Below, piece after piece: positions 15,359 to 23,341 of a DNA stretch of 25,752 nucleotides. The DNA lies in the NCBI GenBank assembly GCA_937996755.1, contig CALKUS010000028.1:1-25752 (forward strand), written 5' to 3'. The notes below the pieces were generated by a model. It searched no databases and was not told the origin of the DNA. It saw only the letters and a list, made by a program, of their open reading frames with translations. The translations under genes were made by a program, and so were the position numbers. The stretch comes from an uncultured Pseudomonadota bacterium. Lineage in GTDB: Bacteria > Pseudomonadota > Gammaproteobacteria > Xanthomonadales > Ahniellaceae. Numbering within the stretch: the stretch's first letter is position 1; each line of letters begins with the position of its first letter.

Positions 15359-17008
15359 ATGAATCACGCTCTGCTCGCGAGCCTGGTGGCTTTGGCCGTA
15401 CCGTTCGTCGACGCGCACGCCGCGACGTTCCGCGTCGGGTCCGACGCCGCCTGCACCCACCCAGACCTCGAATCCGCCATCGCCGCAGCCGCCGCGAATG
15501 GCGTCGAAGACGAGATACGCGTGGCGGTTCCGTCTGCGGCGGACGTCGAGTTGGAGATCATTGAAGACACACTCACGCTGCGAGGTGGATACACCACGTG
15601 CGGCGACGCGTCTCCCGGCGGTCGCACGACGCTCGTCGGTCGCGACGACCCCCAGAGCCGCGTCCTCGCGATTTCGAGCGCCCTCGGCGTCCAGCGCGTT
15701 TCGCTGTTCGATTTCGACATCCAGCGCGCCGTCGGGACGCACGGCGGCGGCATCGTCCTGTCCGGCGACAAGAGCATCACGTTGAAGTTGACGAGGGTGC
15801 GCGTGCGAGGACACTCGGCGGCACGCGGCGCGGGGATCGACATGTCGGGCCCTCTCGCCGGACCGAAGCTGCTCGAACTCGCGGACAGCGAGGTCAGTGA
15901 CAATGCCGCCGACACCGGCGGCGGCGTCTACTGCAATCCCGGGCGAGTGGACGTCGGCGTCGGCGGGCGCATTGCCGGCAACCGAGCCCAGTACGGTGGT
16001 GGCGTGGCCGGCCGTTTCTGCCAGGTCATCGTGACGGGCGATTCCTCTACCTCACTGAGCGACAACGTCGCGGTCGTCGACGGCGGCGGTGCATACCTCG
16101 CGAGCAACGGCCTTCTCGCGAGCCAGCGGACGCTCGCGGCCGCGACCGGGCCGATCATCGAGAACAACCTCGCGGGCGGGAATGGCGGCGCCGTCTTCCT
16201 CGGCAGCGGACAGACCGCAAGCTTCAGCGACTCGGTGGTGCGCGGCAATCGCGCCGGCGATTCGGGTGGCGTGGTCTTCGCGGCTTCGGGATCCGTCGAC
16301 TTCGACCGGTCCGATCGCCCGTGCGCGTTGCTCGATTGCGGGACCGTCATCGGCAATCGAGCCGGCGCCAACAAGCTCACCCCGGGTCGCGGCGGCGTGG
16401 TCGCTTTCAGCGGCGGCAGCCAGGGCTTCGGCATCGACCGCCAGATCGTTTCAGGCAATTCTGCGCGACGGGGTGGGTTGGTCTGGTGCGACGATTGCAG
16501 CGGCATGGGCGCAGTTTCGAACTCCGTCCTCGCAAACAACTTCGGCGCGGAAGAGTTGATCCGGACCGGCGTCTCGCCCCTGTTCGTCATCACTGGCACG
16601 ACGATCGTCGACAATCGCGACCTCCTCGGGATCGTCGACAACAGCACGCAGGAGGTCTGGCTCGACGACTCCATCCTCGCCGACCCCGTTCCGCTGATCG
16701 CACATGGCTCGCAAGCCGCGACGACGACGCGAGTGACCTGCTCCATCCTCGACCCGCTGTCGCCGCCGGGAACGATCGAGGCGAACGTGCTCCGCACGGG
16801 CGACCCCGGCTTCGTTTCCGCCGCGCTCGCGGACTACTCCCTGCGGGAGGACTCGGTCGCCATCGATTTCTGTGTCAGGCCGTTCAGCACGCCGGCGGTC
16901 GATCTTCCGGGGACGCCGCGCGGACTGCAGTTCCGTTCCGATCCCGGTCGACGTTTCGACGCAGGCGCTTTCGAAAGGACGCCGCTGTTCGCCGACGGGT
17001 TCGAATAG
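15359..17008 (+). CDS. secreted right-handed beta-helix (choice-of-anchor Q-like) protein
   Basis: The 549-residue protein opens with a signal peptide (MNHALLASLVALAVPFVDAHA, cleavage near 21). The mature part begins with the pattern ACTHPDLESAIAAA, common at the start of pectate-lyase-like proteins, and then repeats short strands ending in GG or N-rich turns (THGGGIVLSGD, DTGGGVYCN, QYGGGVAGRF, VDGGGAYLAS, NGGAVFLGSG, DSGGVVFAAS). This is the polymorphic beta-helix repeat type found in surface or secreted proteins. A C-terminal block (NVLRTGDPGFVS...YSLREDSVAIDFC...RRFDAGAFER) is the typical end of choice-of-anchor Q proteins. The last residues, PLFADGFE, resemble the short C-terminal tail I associate with many exported proteins of Dokdonella-like bacteria. 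Several paired Cys suggest disulfides. No catalytic site is evident; adhesion or a structural role is possible. Confidence 0.82.
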   Translation: MNHALLASLVALAVPFVDAHAATFRVGSDAACTHPDLESAIAAAAANGVEDEIRVAVPSAADVELEIIEDTLTLRGGYTTCGDASPGGRTTLVGRDDPQSRVLAISSALGVQRVSLFDFDIQRAVGTHGGGIVLSGDKSITLKLTRVRVRGHSAARGAGIDMSGPLAGPKLLELADSEVSDNAADTGGGVYCNPGRVDVGVGGRIAGNRAQYGGGVAGRFCQVIVTGDSSTSLSDNVAVVDGGGAYLASNGLLASQRTLAAATGPIIENNLAGGNGGAVFLGSGQTASFSDSVVRGNRAGDSGGVVFAASGSVDFDRSDRPCALLDCGTVIGNRAGANKLTPGRGGVVAFSGGSQGFGIDRQIVSGNSARRGGLVWCDDCSGMGAVSNSVLANNFGAEELIRTGVSPLFVITGTTIVDNRDLLGIVDNSTQEVWLDDSILADPVPLIAHGSQAATTTRVTCSILDPLSPPGTIEANVLRTGDPGFVSAALADYSLREDSVAIDFCVRPFSTPAVDLPGTPRGLQFRSDPGRRFDAGAFERTPLFADGFE

Positions 17009-17016
17009 GCGTCGGG

Positions 17017-17034
17017 TCCCGGCTTTCGCCGGGA
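17017..17034. terminator. hairpin repeat between convergent genes, copy 2
   Basis: TCCCGGC and GCCGGGA form a 7-bp stem with loop TTTC, in the 46-base gap between two convergent genes. It is the inverse-orientation copy of the repeat at 11971-11988 and is well placed to end both transcripts. Confidence 0.6.
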
Positions 17035-17054
17035 TGACGGTCGACGGGTGTCTG

Positions 17055-18296
17055 CTACGCGGCGGGCTTCGCCAGCAGCGGCGAGTCGAGCGTGCGCGAG
17101 CGGCCGCCGAGCACGGCGTCGGTCGCGGCGCGCAGGTCCTCGGTCGAAACCGTGCGGCGCTTCATCAGCTCGCGCACCACGTCGTCGAGGCTCCTGGCTT
17201 CCTTCGTGCGCGTGCGGATCTCCTTGTCGAGGTCCTGCAGCAGCAGCACGGCGCGCGCGGTGACCGGGCCGGTGGAGCGCTTCACGCGCAGCGACTTCAC
17301 CGGGCGGCTCCATTCCTTGAGGTCCTGGCGCGTGCGCGCGTACCGCGAGTCGCTGAGCGCGCCGGCGCGACGGAAGATCTCGATCGAATAGAACTCGGCG
17401 ATGCCCTCGGCGATCCAGTCGTCGTTGCGCGCGCCATGGATGCGCGTGACGACGTGCGTGAGCTCGTGCAGCAGCGCGCTCGTGCCGTTCTCGCTCACCA
17501 GCGGCCGGTCGGCGTGCAGGAACAGCGAGTTCGGCGCCGAGAGGCCGCCACGCCACAGCGGGTCGGGCGCGCCGGCGATCAGCAGCTTGCGCGGCGTCTT
17601 GCCGAACGCGCCCTCGACTTCGTCCCAGATGAGGTTGAGCAGCGCGAGCACGTCCATGCGCCGCAGGTCGGCGCCGACCGGGCCGCCGACCGCGACTTCG
17701 GTCTTGCCGATGGTGTCGCGACGCGTCGCGATCTTGCCGGCGATCATCCAGCCGGTCGGCCGATCGAACGAGCGGCCCGGGTTGTCGACGTAGAAGCTGC
17801 CGTCCGGCGCGCGCAGCCAGCCGGTGTCGACGCTGTCCCACCCGGCCGGCAGGCGCACGTACAGCCGCGCGCGCGAGTGCGCGTGCTTCTTCTGCCGCAC
17901 GAGCGCGGCGGGCACGAGGTCGTCGCCGCGGAAGATCGCCCATTCCTTGGTCATGAGCGCGTCGTACTTGCCGCCCTTGCGCTCGTGGCTCACCTTGGCG
18001 AGCAGCGAGAACGTGCCGCCTTCGGCCGGCGGGTGCCAGATCGCGCGCTGGCCCTCGACCGAGAGGTCGCCGTCCGCCTTGAAGTCGGATTGCCGTTCGG
18101 GATGGATGCGGAAGTTGATGCGTGAGACGTAGTGCGCGCCTTCGCCGAGCCGGATCGTGACGCGCGCGGCGTCCTGTTCGGGCAGCAGCTCGATCGTGTA
18201 GTTCAACCGGTAGACCTTGTCCGGTTGCTGCGCGTGCGAAGACAGCGGCAGCAGCAACACGACGGCCAGCAGGAAGCGGTGAATCGATGGCGTCAT
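17055..18296 (-). CDS. secreted metallopeptidase-like protein (HExxH, peptidase MA / M1-like)
   Basis: The 413-residue protein has a signal peptide (MTPSIHRFLLAVVLLLPLSS, cleavage after Ala22). An N-terminal beta-sandwich-like region (NYTIELLPEQDAARVTIRLG to about 190) precedes the catalytic part. The zinc site is HELTH at 277-281 with Glu297 in WIAEG, 15 residues further, the spacing usual for peptidase-MA-like gluzincins and shorter than the 18 of classical M1 aminopeptidases. The C-terminus is basic and helical (RRTVSTEDLRAATDAVLGG). It should act in the periplasm or outside as a zinc peptidase; the substrate is unknown. Start ATG 18296 is fixed by the signal peptide and a GGAG nine bases upstream. 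A heptamer hairpin element separates it from the RNA methyltransferase gene upstream. Confidence 0.82.
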   Translation of the reverse strand: MTPSIHRFLLAVVLLLPLSSHAQQPDKVYRLNYTIELLPEQDAARVTIRLGEGAHYVSRINFRIHPERQSDFKADGDLSVEGQRAIWHPPAEGGTFSLLAKVSHERKGGKYDALMTKEWAIFRGDDLVPAALVRQKKHAHSRARLYVRLPAGWDSVDTGWLRAPDGSFYVDNPGRSFDRPTGWMIAGKIATRRDTIGKTEVAVGGPVGADLRRMDVLALLNLIWDEVEGAFGKTPRKLLIAGAPDPLWRGGLSAPNSLFLHADRPLVSENGTSALLHELTHVVTRIHGARNDDWIAEGIAEFYSIEIFRRAGALSDSRYARTRQDLKEWSRPVKSLRVKRSTGPVTARAVLLLQDLDKEIRTRTKEARSLDDVVRELMKRRTVSTEDLRAATDAVLGGRSRTLDSPLLAKPAA

Positions 18297-18340
18297 GCGC
18301 AACGGCTCCAGCAAGGACGGCAAAGGGTAGCGCACGAGGC

Positions 18341-18435
18341 GGAAGCGGTCAGCGGGGAGCGGGAAGCGGCAAGAGCAGAGCGCGGCCCGCTCCTGTCGCT
18401 CCCCGCTCCCCGCTCCCCGCTCCCGTCTTACCGCT
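18341..18435. repeat. inverted array of AGCGGNN heptamers, second locus
   Basis: The left arm is AGCGGTC, AGCGGGG, AGCGGGA, AGCGGCA, AGAGC (from 18344). The right arm (18390-18435), read on the minus strand from outside, is AGCGGTA, AGACGGG, three times AGCGGGG, AGCGACA, GGAGC. The outermost right heptamer includes the last CGG codon and the TAA stop of the RNA methyltransferase gene, so the element overlaps the coding end. Inner sequence and design match 9791-9894. Confidence 0.9.
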
Positions 18436-19297
18436 CGCCGATCGGGTGCTGGCGGCGGAACTCCGACACGATGACCGCGGCGGCAGTCGCGATGTTCAAG
18501 CTTTCGACGTCGCCCGTGCCCGGGATGTAGAGATGCTTCGGCACCGCCTGGAGCAGGGCAGCGCTGGTGCCCGCGGATTCCGCGCCGAACACGACGACGC
18601 AGCGCGCCGGGAACACGGTGCGGTTGAGGTCGGCACCCGGCTCGGGCCGCACGATGGTCGCGAAGACGCCGTAGCCCGCGCGATCGAGGCGGCGCAGCGC
18701 GGCGACGGGATCGTCGAGCACGACCAGCGGCACCGCTTCCGCGCCGCCTTCGGCCACGCGGCACGCCGCGCCCGAAAGCTGTGCGCCGCCACCACGCGGC
18801 ACGAGCACGGCCGCGGCACCGAAGTGCGCGGCGATGCGCAGCACGGCGCCGAGGTTGTGCGGGTTCCCGACCCCGTCCAGCCAAAGCGTGAGCGAGGCAC
18901 GCGATGCGGCGGTAGCGGACCCACCACCCTCGTTCGGTGTGCGTTCGAGCAGCTCGTCCAACGTCAACAGGGCGGGACGCAGCACGTCGAACACGACGCC
19001 TTCGTGGTGCGTCGACTGCGTGAGGCGCTCGAGGTCCTCGTCGCCGACGATGCGATAGCCGACGCGATTCGCGGCGCAAGCCGCGAGCACCGGCCGGAAT
19101 GCGTTGATGCGCTGCTCGGTGATGTAGATCTTGCGGATCGCCTGCGGCCGACGCTCGAATACGGCGCGGCACGCGTTCACGCCGAACAGGCGCAGCTCGG
19201 CTTCGCGGCGCTCGCGCGGCGACGGTGCGCGCTGCTGCCCGTCGCGACCGCCGGGCGAACGCCGCCAGGGATCGCCGTCGCGCGGTGGCCGGTTCAA
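18428..19297 (-). CDS. TrmH/SpoU-family RNA 2'-O-methyltransferase, YfiF-like
   Basis: The 289-residue protein has a basic, disordered N-terminus (about 1-33), a SpoU substrate-binding domain (RLFGVNACRAVFERRP to HHEGVVFDV, 36-105), and a SPOUT knot domain. Motif 1 is NPHNLGAVLR (145-154), motif 2 FGAESAGTS (237-245), motif 3 IPGTGDVESLNIATA (258-272), all intact for binding S-adenosylmethionine. Order and spacing are those of E. coli YfiF, a predicted tRNA/rRNA methyltransferase of unknown target. The only plausible start is TTG 19297, with GGAGG seven bases upstream; it overlaps the TGA stop of the RND pump (TTGA), so translation is probably coupled to the pump. Pairing of the two seems accidental rather than functional. 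Confidence 0.9.
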   Translation of the reverse strand: MNRPPRDGDPWRRSPGGRDGQQRAPSPRERREAELRLFGVNACRAVFERRPQAIRKIYITEQRINAFRPVLAACAANRVGYRIVGDEDLERLTQSTHHEGVVFDVLRPALLTLDELLERTPNEGGGSATAASRASLTLWLDGVGNPHNLGAVLRIAAHFGAAAVLVPRGGGAQLSGAACRVAEGGAEAVPLVVLDDPVAALRRLDRAGYGVFATIVRPEPGADLNRTVFPARCVVVFGAESAGTSAALLQAVPKHLYIPGTGDVESLNIATAAAVIVSEFRRQHPIGER

Positions 19298-22200
19298 TGC
19301 GCCGCCTCCGCCTGCGGATGGGCGTCCTCGAGTCGCTCGAGCTCCTGGCCCACCGCGTCGGGCGAGCTCGTGAAGCGCGCGAGCGCGCCGTAGAAGACCG
19401 GCACGACGAGCAGCGACAGCAACGTGGAGAACGCGACGCCGAACACCACGACCACGCCGATCGTGATGCGCGACGCCGAGCCCGCGCCGCTCGCGAGCAA
19501 CAGCGGCACGGCACCCGCGATCGTCGCGATCGAGGTCATGAGGATCGGGCGCAGGCGCGTGGATGCGGATTCCAGCACGGCGTCGTGCACCGAACGGCCC
19601 GCGTCGCGCAGCTGGTTCGCGAACTCGACGATCAGGATGCCGTTCTTCGCGGCGAGGCCGACCAGCATCACGATGCCGACCTGGCTGAACAGGTTCAGCG
19701 ACGAGCCCCACACCCAAAGCCCCAGCAATGCGCCGAGCAGCGCGAGCGGCACGGTGAGCATGATCACGAGCGGATGCAGGAAGCTTTCGAACTGCGCGGC
19801 GAGCACGAGGAACACCACGAGCAACGCCATCGCGAGCGTGAACGCGAGCGCGCCGCCGGCCGTCTGGTACTCGCGCGATTCGCCCTTCCAGTCGAGCTGC
19901 GCGGTTTCCGGCAGCTCCTCGCGCGCCACCTCCTGGATCCACGCGATCGCCTCGCCGAGGCGGTAGCCCGGGGCGAGGCCCGCGGACAGCGTGATCGCGC
20001 GCAGGCGGTTGAAGCGGTTGTACGTGCCGGGCTCGGCCAGCTCGGTGAGCGTGACGAGGTTCGCGAGCGGGATCAGCTCGTTCGTGCGCGACGAGCGCAC
20101 ATAGAGGTTCGCGAGGTCGGTGGGGCTGGCGCGGTCGGACGGCTGCGCCTGCAGCATGACGTCGTACTCCTCGCCGTTGTCGACGAACGTCGTCACCTGG
20201 CGCGAGCCCATCATGGTCTCGAGCGTGCGCCCGATCTCCTCGACCGACACGCCGAGGTCGGCCGCGCGCGCGCGGTCGATCTGCACGCGCACCTGCGGCC
20301 GGGTTTCCTTGTAGTCGGAGTCGGACGCGAACAGCCTGGGGTTCTTCTCCATGCGCGCGAGCATGCGGTCGCGCCAGTCGACGAGGTCGCGGTAGCTCGG
20401 CCCGCCGAGCACGAGTTGCAGCGGCTGGCCCTGGGTGCGCACGAGGCCCTGGCGGATCTGCGGCAGCGCGCGTACGCCCGGCACGGACTCGAGCTTCGCA
20501 CGCACCTCCTCGACCAGGCCGGCCGTCGTCACGTCGCGCTGGTTCCACGGCTTCATGAGCACGATCGCCTGGCCCGTGTGCATCTCCTCGCTGGCGCCGA
20601 AACCGCCCGGCACGCGTGTATTGATGCGCTCGACCGGGCCGTCCTTCGTCGTGTACGGCAGCAGCAGCTTCTCGACCTTCTGCACCTGCGAGACGGTGTA
20701 GTCGAAACCCGCGCCCTCCGGCCCGATCATCATCGCGAAGAACGCGCCGCGGTCTTCCGGCGGCGCGAGCTCGCGCGGCACCACGAACACCATCGCGACC
20801 GTCGCGACGAGCGCGCCGACCATGGCGAAGCCGAACAGCACCGGCCGCGCGAGGGCGCGACCCAGCAGGCCGCGGTAGCGCTCCGATGCGCGCGTGAACG
20901 TGCGGTCGACCCAGCCCGACAGACCGTGCGGCGAAGTGTGCGGGACGAGCAGCTTCGAACACATCATCGGCGTCAGCGTGAGCGCCACGAACGCCGAGAT
21001 CGCGACCGCGCCCGCGAGCGCGACGGCCAGCTCGCGGAACAACCGGCCGTTCGTGCCTTCCTGGAACGCCATCGGCACGAACACCGAGACGAGCACGGCG
21101 GTGGTCGCGATCACCGCGAACGCCACCTGCCGCGTGCCGCGCTGCGCGGCCACGAGCCGCGGCTCGCCGAGGTCGACGCGCCGCTGGCAGTTCTCCAGCA
21201 CCACGATCGCGTCGTCGACGACGAGGCCGATCGAGAGCACGAGCGCGAGCAGCGTGAGCAGGTTGATCGAGTAACCGAACGCATACAGCGAGATGAACGC
21301 CGCGACCACGCAGACGGGCACGGTGACGGCGGGGATGAGCGCCGCGCGCACGCTGCCGAGGAACAGGTAGATCACGATCAGCACGAGCACGATCGCCTCG
21401 GCGAGCGTCTTGTACACCTCGTGCACCGAGGCCTCGATGAAGATCGTCGTGTCGTAGGCGACTTCCAGGCGCATGCCTTCCGGCAATCCGGACTGGATCC
21501 GCCGCGCCTCGCGCTTTGCGGCGTTCGCGACATCCAGCGCGTTCGCCGTGGACGTCTTGATGATGCCCAGGCCGAGCGTCGCCTGGCCGTTGGAGTGGAA
21601 GTAGGCGCGGCGCTCTTCCGAGCCGAGCTCGACGCGCGCGACCTCGTCGAGCCGCACGACGTGCCCGTCCACTCCCTTGCCGATCGCGAGCTGCGCGAAA
21701 TCGCCGGGCTTCTGGTAGCCGCGGCTCACGCGCAGCGTGAAGTCGCGCGTGGTCGACTCGATGCGGCCGGCCGGCAGCTCCACGTTCTCGCGGCGCAACG
21801 CCTGCTCGACGTCGTTCACGGTGAGCCCGCGCGCCGCGAGCGCGGCGCGGTCGAGCCAGATGCGCATCGCATAGCGCTGGCTGCCGCCGATGCGCACCTG
21901 CGCCACGCCGTCGATGGACGAGAGCCGATCCACGACGTAGCGCTCGGCGTAATCGGTGAGCGCGAGCTCGTCGAGACGGTCGCTGCGCAGGTTGAACCAG
22001 AGGATGACGTCGGCGTCGCCTTCGACCTTCGCGACCTGCGGCGGGTCCGCTTCCTCGGGCATGCGGTCGGCGACGCGGCTCACGGCGTCGCGCACGTCGT
22101 TCGCCGCGCCTTCGATGTCGCGTGCGAGCGTGAACTCGATCGTGATGTTCGAGCGGCCGTTGCGGCTGTTCGACTGCAGCGTTTCCACGCCCTCGATGCC

Positions 22201-22416
22201 GCTCACGGCGTCCTCGAGGATCTGCGTGATGCGCGTCTCCACCACGGCAGCCGACGCGCCCGGGTAGCCGGTCTCGATGGAGACGATCGGCGGGTCGATG
22301 TTCGGCAGCTCGCGCAGCGGCAGCCGCACGAACGCGATCGTGCCGAGCACGATCAGCAGCAGCGACAGCACGGTCGCGAACACCGGCCGGCGGATGGCAA
22401 CGTCGGAGAGCTTCAT
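19294..22416 (-). CDS. RND-family multidrug efflux pump (HAE1), inner-membrane subunit
   Basis: The 1040-residue protein has full AcrB/MexB-like length. It begins MKLSDVAIRRPVFATVLSLL (helix 1), with porter-domain markers (YPGASAAVVETRITQILEDA), LSIGLVVDDAIVVLEN holding the proton-relay Asp401-Asp402 (AcrB Asp407/408), and GLAAKNGILIVEFANQL with the essential Lys of helix 10. Two large periplasmic loops lie between helices 1-2 and 7-8. As a trimer it should export hydrophobic drugs or metabolites using proton influx, with the adaptor encoded just upstream and a separate outer-membrane channel. Of the known subgroups it resembles short-named MexF/MdtB-like pumps, not heavy-metal CusA. It is 63 bases downstream of the adaptor gene and overlaps the next gene by four bases. 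Confidence 0.95.
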   Translation of the reverse strand: MKLSDVAIRRPVFATVLSLLLIVLGTIAFVRLPLRELPNIDPPIVSIETGYPGASAAVVETRITQILEDAVSGIEGVETLQSNSRNGRSNITIEFTLARDIEGAANDVRDAVSRVADRMPEEADPPQVAKVEGDADVILWFNLRSDRLDELALTDYAERYVVDRLSSIDGVAQVRIGGSQRYAMRIWLDRAALAARGLTVNDVEQALRRENVELPAGRIESTTRDFTLRVSRGYQKPGDFAQLAIGKGVDGHVVRLDEVARVELGSEERRAYFHSNGQATLGLGIIKTSTANALDVANAAKREARRIQSGLPEGMRLEVAYDTTIFIEASVHEVYKTLAEAIVLVLIVIYLFLGSVRAALIPAVTVPVCVVAAFISLYAFGYSINLLTLLALVLSIGLVVDDAIVVLENCQRRVDLGEPRLVAAQRGTRQVAFAVIATTAVLVSVFVPMAFQEGTNGRLFRELAVALAGAVAISAFVALTLTPMMCSKLLVPHTSPHGLSGWVDRTFTRASERYRGLLGRALARPVLFGFAMVGALVATVAMVFVVPRELAPPEDRGAFFAMMIGPEGAGFDYTVSQVQKVEKLLLPYTTKDGPVERINTRVPGGFGASEEMHTGQAIVLMKPWNQRDVTTAGLVEEVRAKLESVPGVRALPQIRQGLVRTQGQPLQLVLGGPSYRDLVDWRDRMLARMEKNPRLFASDSDYKETRPQVRVQIDRARAADLGVSVEEIGRTLETMMGSRQVTTFVDNGEEYDVMLQAQPSDRASPTDLANLYVRSSRTNELIPLANLVTLTELAEPGTYNRFNRLRAITLSAGLAPGYRLGEAIAWIQEVAREELPETAQLDWKGESREYQTAGGALAFTLAMALLVVFLVLAAQFESFLHPLVIMLTVPLALLGALLGLWVWGSSLNLFSQVGIVMLVGLAAKNGILIVEFANQLRDAGRSVHDAVLESASTRLRPILMTSIATIAGAVPLLLASGAGSASRITIGVVVVFGVAFSTLLSLLVVPVFYGALARFTSSPDAVGQELERLEDAHPQAEAAH

Positions 22417-22453
22417 GGAATTGCCGTCACACTCTGCGTTGACGCGATAGTCT

Positions 22454-22479
22454 CCCTCCCCTGCAGTCGCAGGGGAGGG
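22454..22479 (-). other. perfect hairpin at the adaptor stop codon
   Basis: CCCTCCCCTGC and GCAGGGGAGGG form an 11-bp perfect stem with a 4-base loop, starting at the base next to the adaptor's TAA (22480-22482) and inside the adaptor-pump transcript. It could set relative expression of pump and adaptor, or protect the upstream message. No T-run follows. Confidence 0.7.
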
Positions 22480-22955
22480 TTATTTCGTCGAGGGCGGCGC
22501 GCTGTCGGTGCCATCCGACGCGGCTGCCGTGGCGGACAGGTCCGGTGCCTCGGTCGCAGCCACCTTCGCGCCCGAACGCAGCTTCACCGTTCCTTCGACC
22601 ACGATGCGCTCGCCGGCGGCGAGCCCCGAGGCGATCTCCACCTCGCCGCGGCGGCGCGAGCCGGTCGTCACGCGGCGCTGCTCGACCGTCGAGTCGGGCT
22701 TCAACACGAATACGGACGCCTGCTGGCCGACCTGCGTGAGCGCCAGCTCCGGCACGACGAGCGCCTCGCGCTCGGGGCGGAACAGCGTCACCGTGAGCAG
22801 CATGCCCGGGCGCAGCCGCGCGTCCTCGTTCGGGATCTCCGCGCGCACCTGCACGGCGCGCGTGGCCGGGTCGACGCGGGAATCGATCGACGTCACCACG
22901 CCTTCGAACGTGGTGTCGGGGAACGCGACGCTGCGCGCGCTCACGCGCTGCGCTC
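22480..22955 (-). pseudogene. RND periplasmic adaptor, C-terminal half only (5' part missing at a junction)
   Basis: About 157 residues remain, from AQRVSARSVAFPDTTFEG through SIDSRVDPATRAVQVRAEIP, RLRPGMLLTVTLFRPE, the beta-barrel/membrane-proximal part (VPELALTQVGQQASVFVLKP) to APPSTK. These are typical of the second half of AcrA/MexE-like adaptors that pair with the RND pump downstream. The N-terminal signal, lipoyl and coiled-coil parts, about 220 residues, are absent: near 22945-22960 the sequence changes to the HNH nuclease in another frame. GTG 22944 could only start a fragment. Loss is probably an assembly or rearrangement break, not evolutionary decay, as the remaining frame is intact. 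Confidence 0.82.
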
Positions 22956-23341
22956 GGCACCTGCGCGGTCAGCACGAGCTGCATCGAAGGCAGCAGCACC
23001 TCGAACCACTCATTGACGACCTCGAACGGATCGAGGATCTCCGTCGAGCGGAGCGCTTGCTTGCTCGCGTTGATCCAGCCCTGGCAGAGCCGGTAGTTCG
23101 TCCAGTCGTACGCGCGGCGGCGATCCTCGTCGATGCTCACGAAGTGGTCGACGGTTCCCACGGGCTCGTACATCGCGCTGTAGGCGCACAGCGAGCCAAA
23201 CGCGTCCGCGACCTGCACCGCAAACTCGCCCCAGTACGCGGGCGGGCGCCCGGTCGGGTGAGCGGCGAGCCACGCCGCACCCCGCGCTTCGACGCGCGCC
23301 TCGAACCCGGGCGGCTTGGGTCGAGGCTCGAATCGGATCAC
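22956..23341 (-). CDS. HNH endonuclease-like protein, truncated at its 3' end (PtuB-like partner of the ATPase)
   Basis: About 129 residues belong to this protein. After a Pro-rich start (MIRFEPRPKPPGF) and a segment AYWGEFAVQVADAFGSLCAY, the core reads EPVGTVDHFVSIDEDRRRAY, then DWTNYRLCQGWINASKQ. Asp65-His66, Asn82 and Asn91/Lys94 fit a His-Me (HNH) finger: DH strand, W-x-NYR and N-x2-K. It continues EVVNEWFEVLLPSMQLVL, then leaves the family near residue 130 where it runs into the RND adaptor sequence. Start GTG 23341 overlaps the ATPase stop by four bases (GTGA), so they are translationally coupled. Family knowledge links such ATPase plus HNH pairs to Septu-type phage defence. A full protein would be some 60-90 residues longer. 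Confidence 0.78.

Noticed and set aside
19298..20962. Extended frame joining the RNA methyltransferase to an upstream 555-codon segment
   Set aside because: The upstream part is an out-of-frame reading of the RND pump; TTG 19297 with GGAGG explains the true start.
22427..22955. Continuation of the HNH frame as a 304-residue protein
   Set aside because: After residue about 130 the translation turns Arg/Pro-rich while the real adaptor is in another frame, so the tail is a junction artefact, not a nuclease domain.
19225..23016. 1263-codon plus-strand open frame opposite the RND pump
   Set aside because: Same artefact: low-complexity Arg/His-rich translation opposite a complete RND pump with all motifs.
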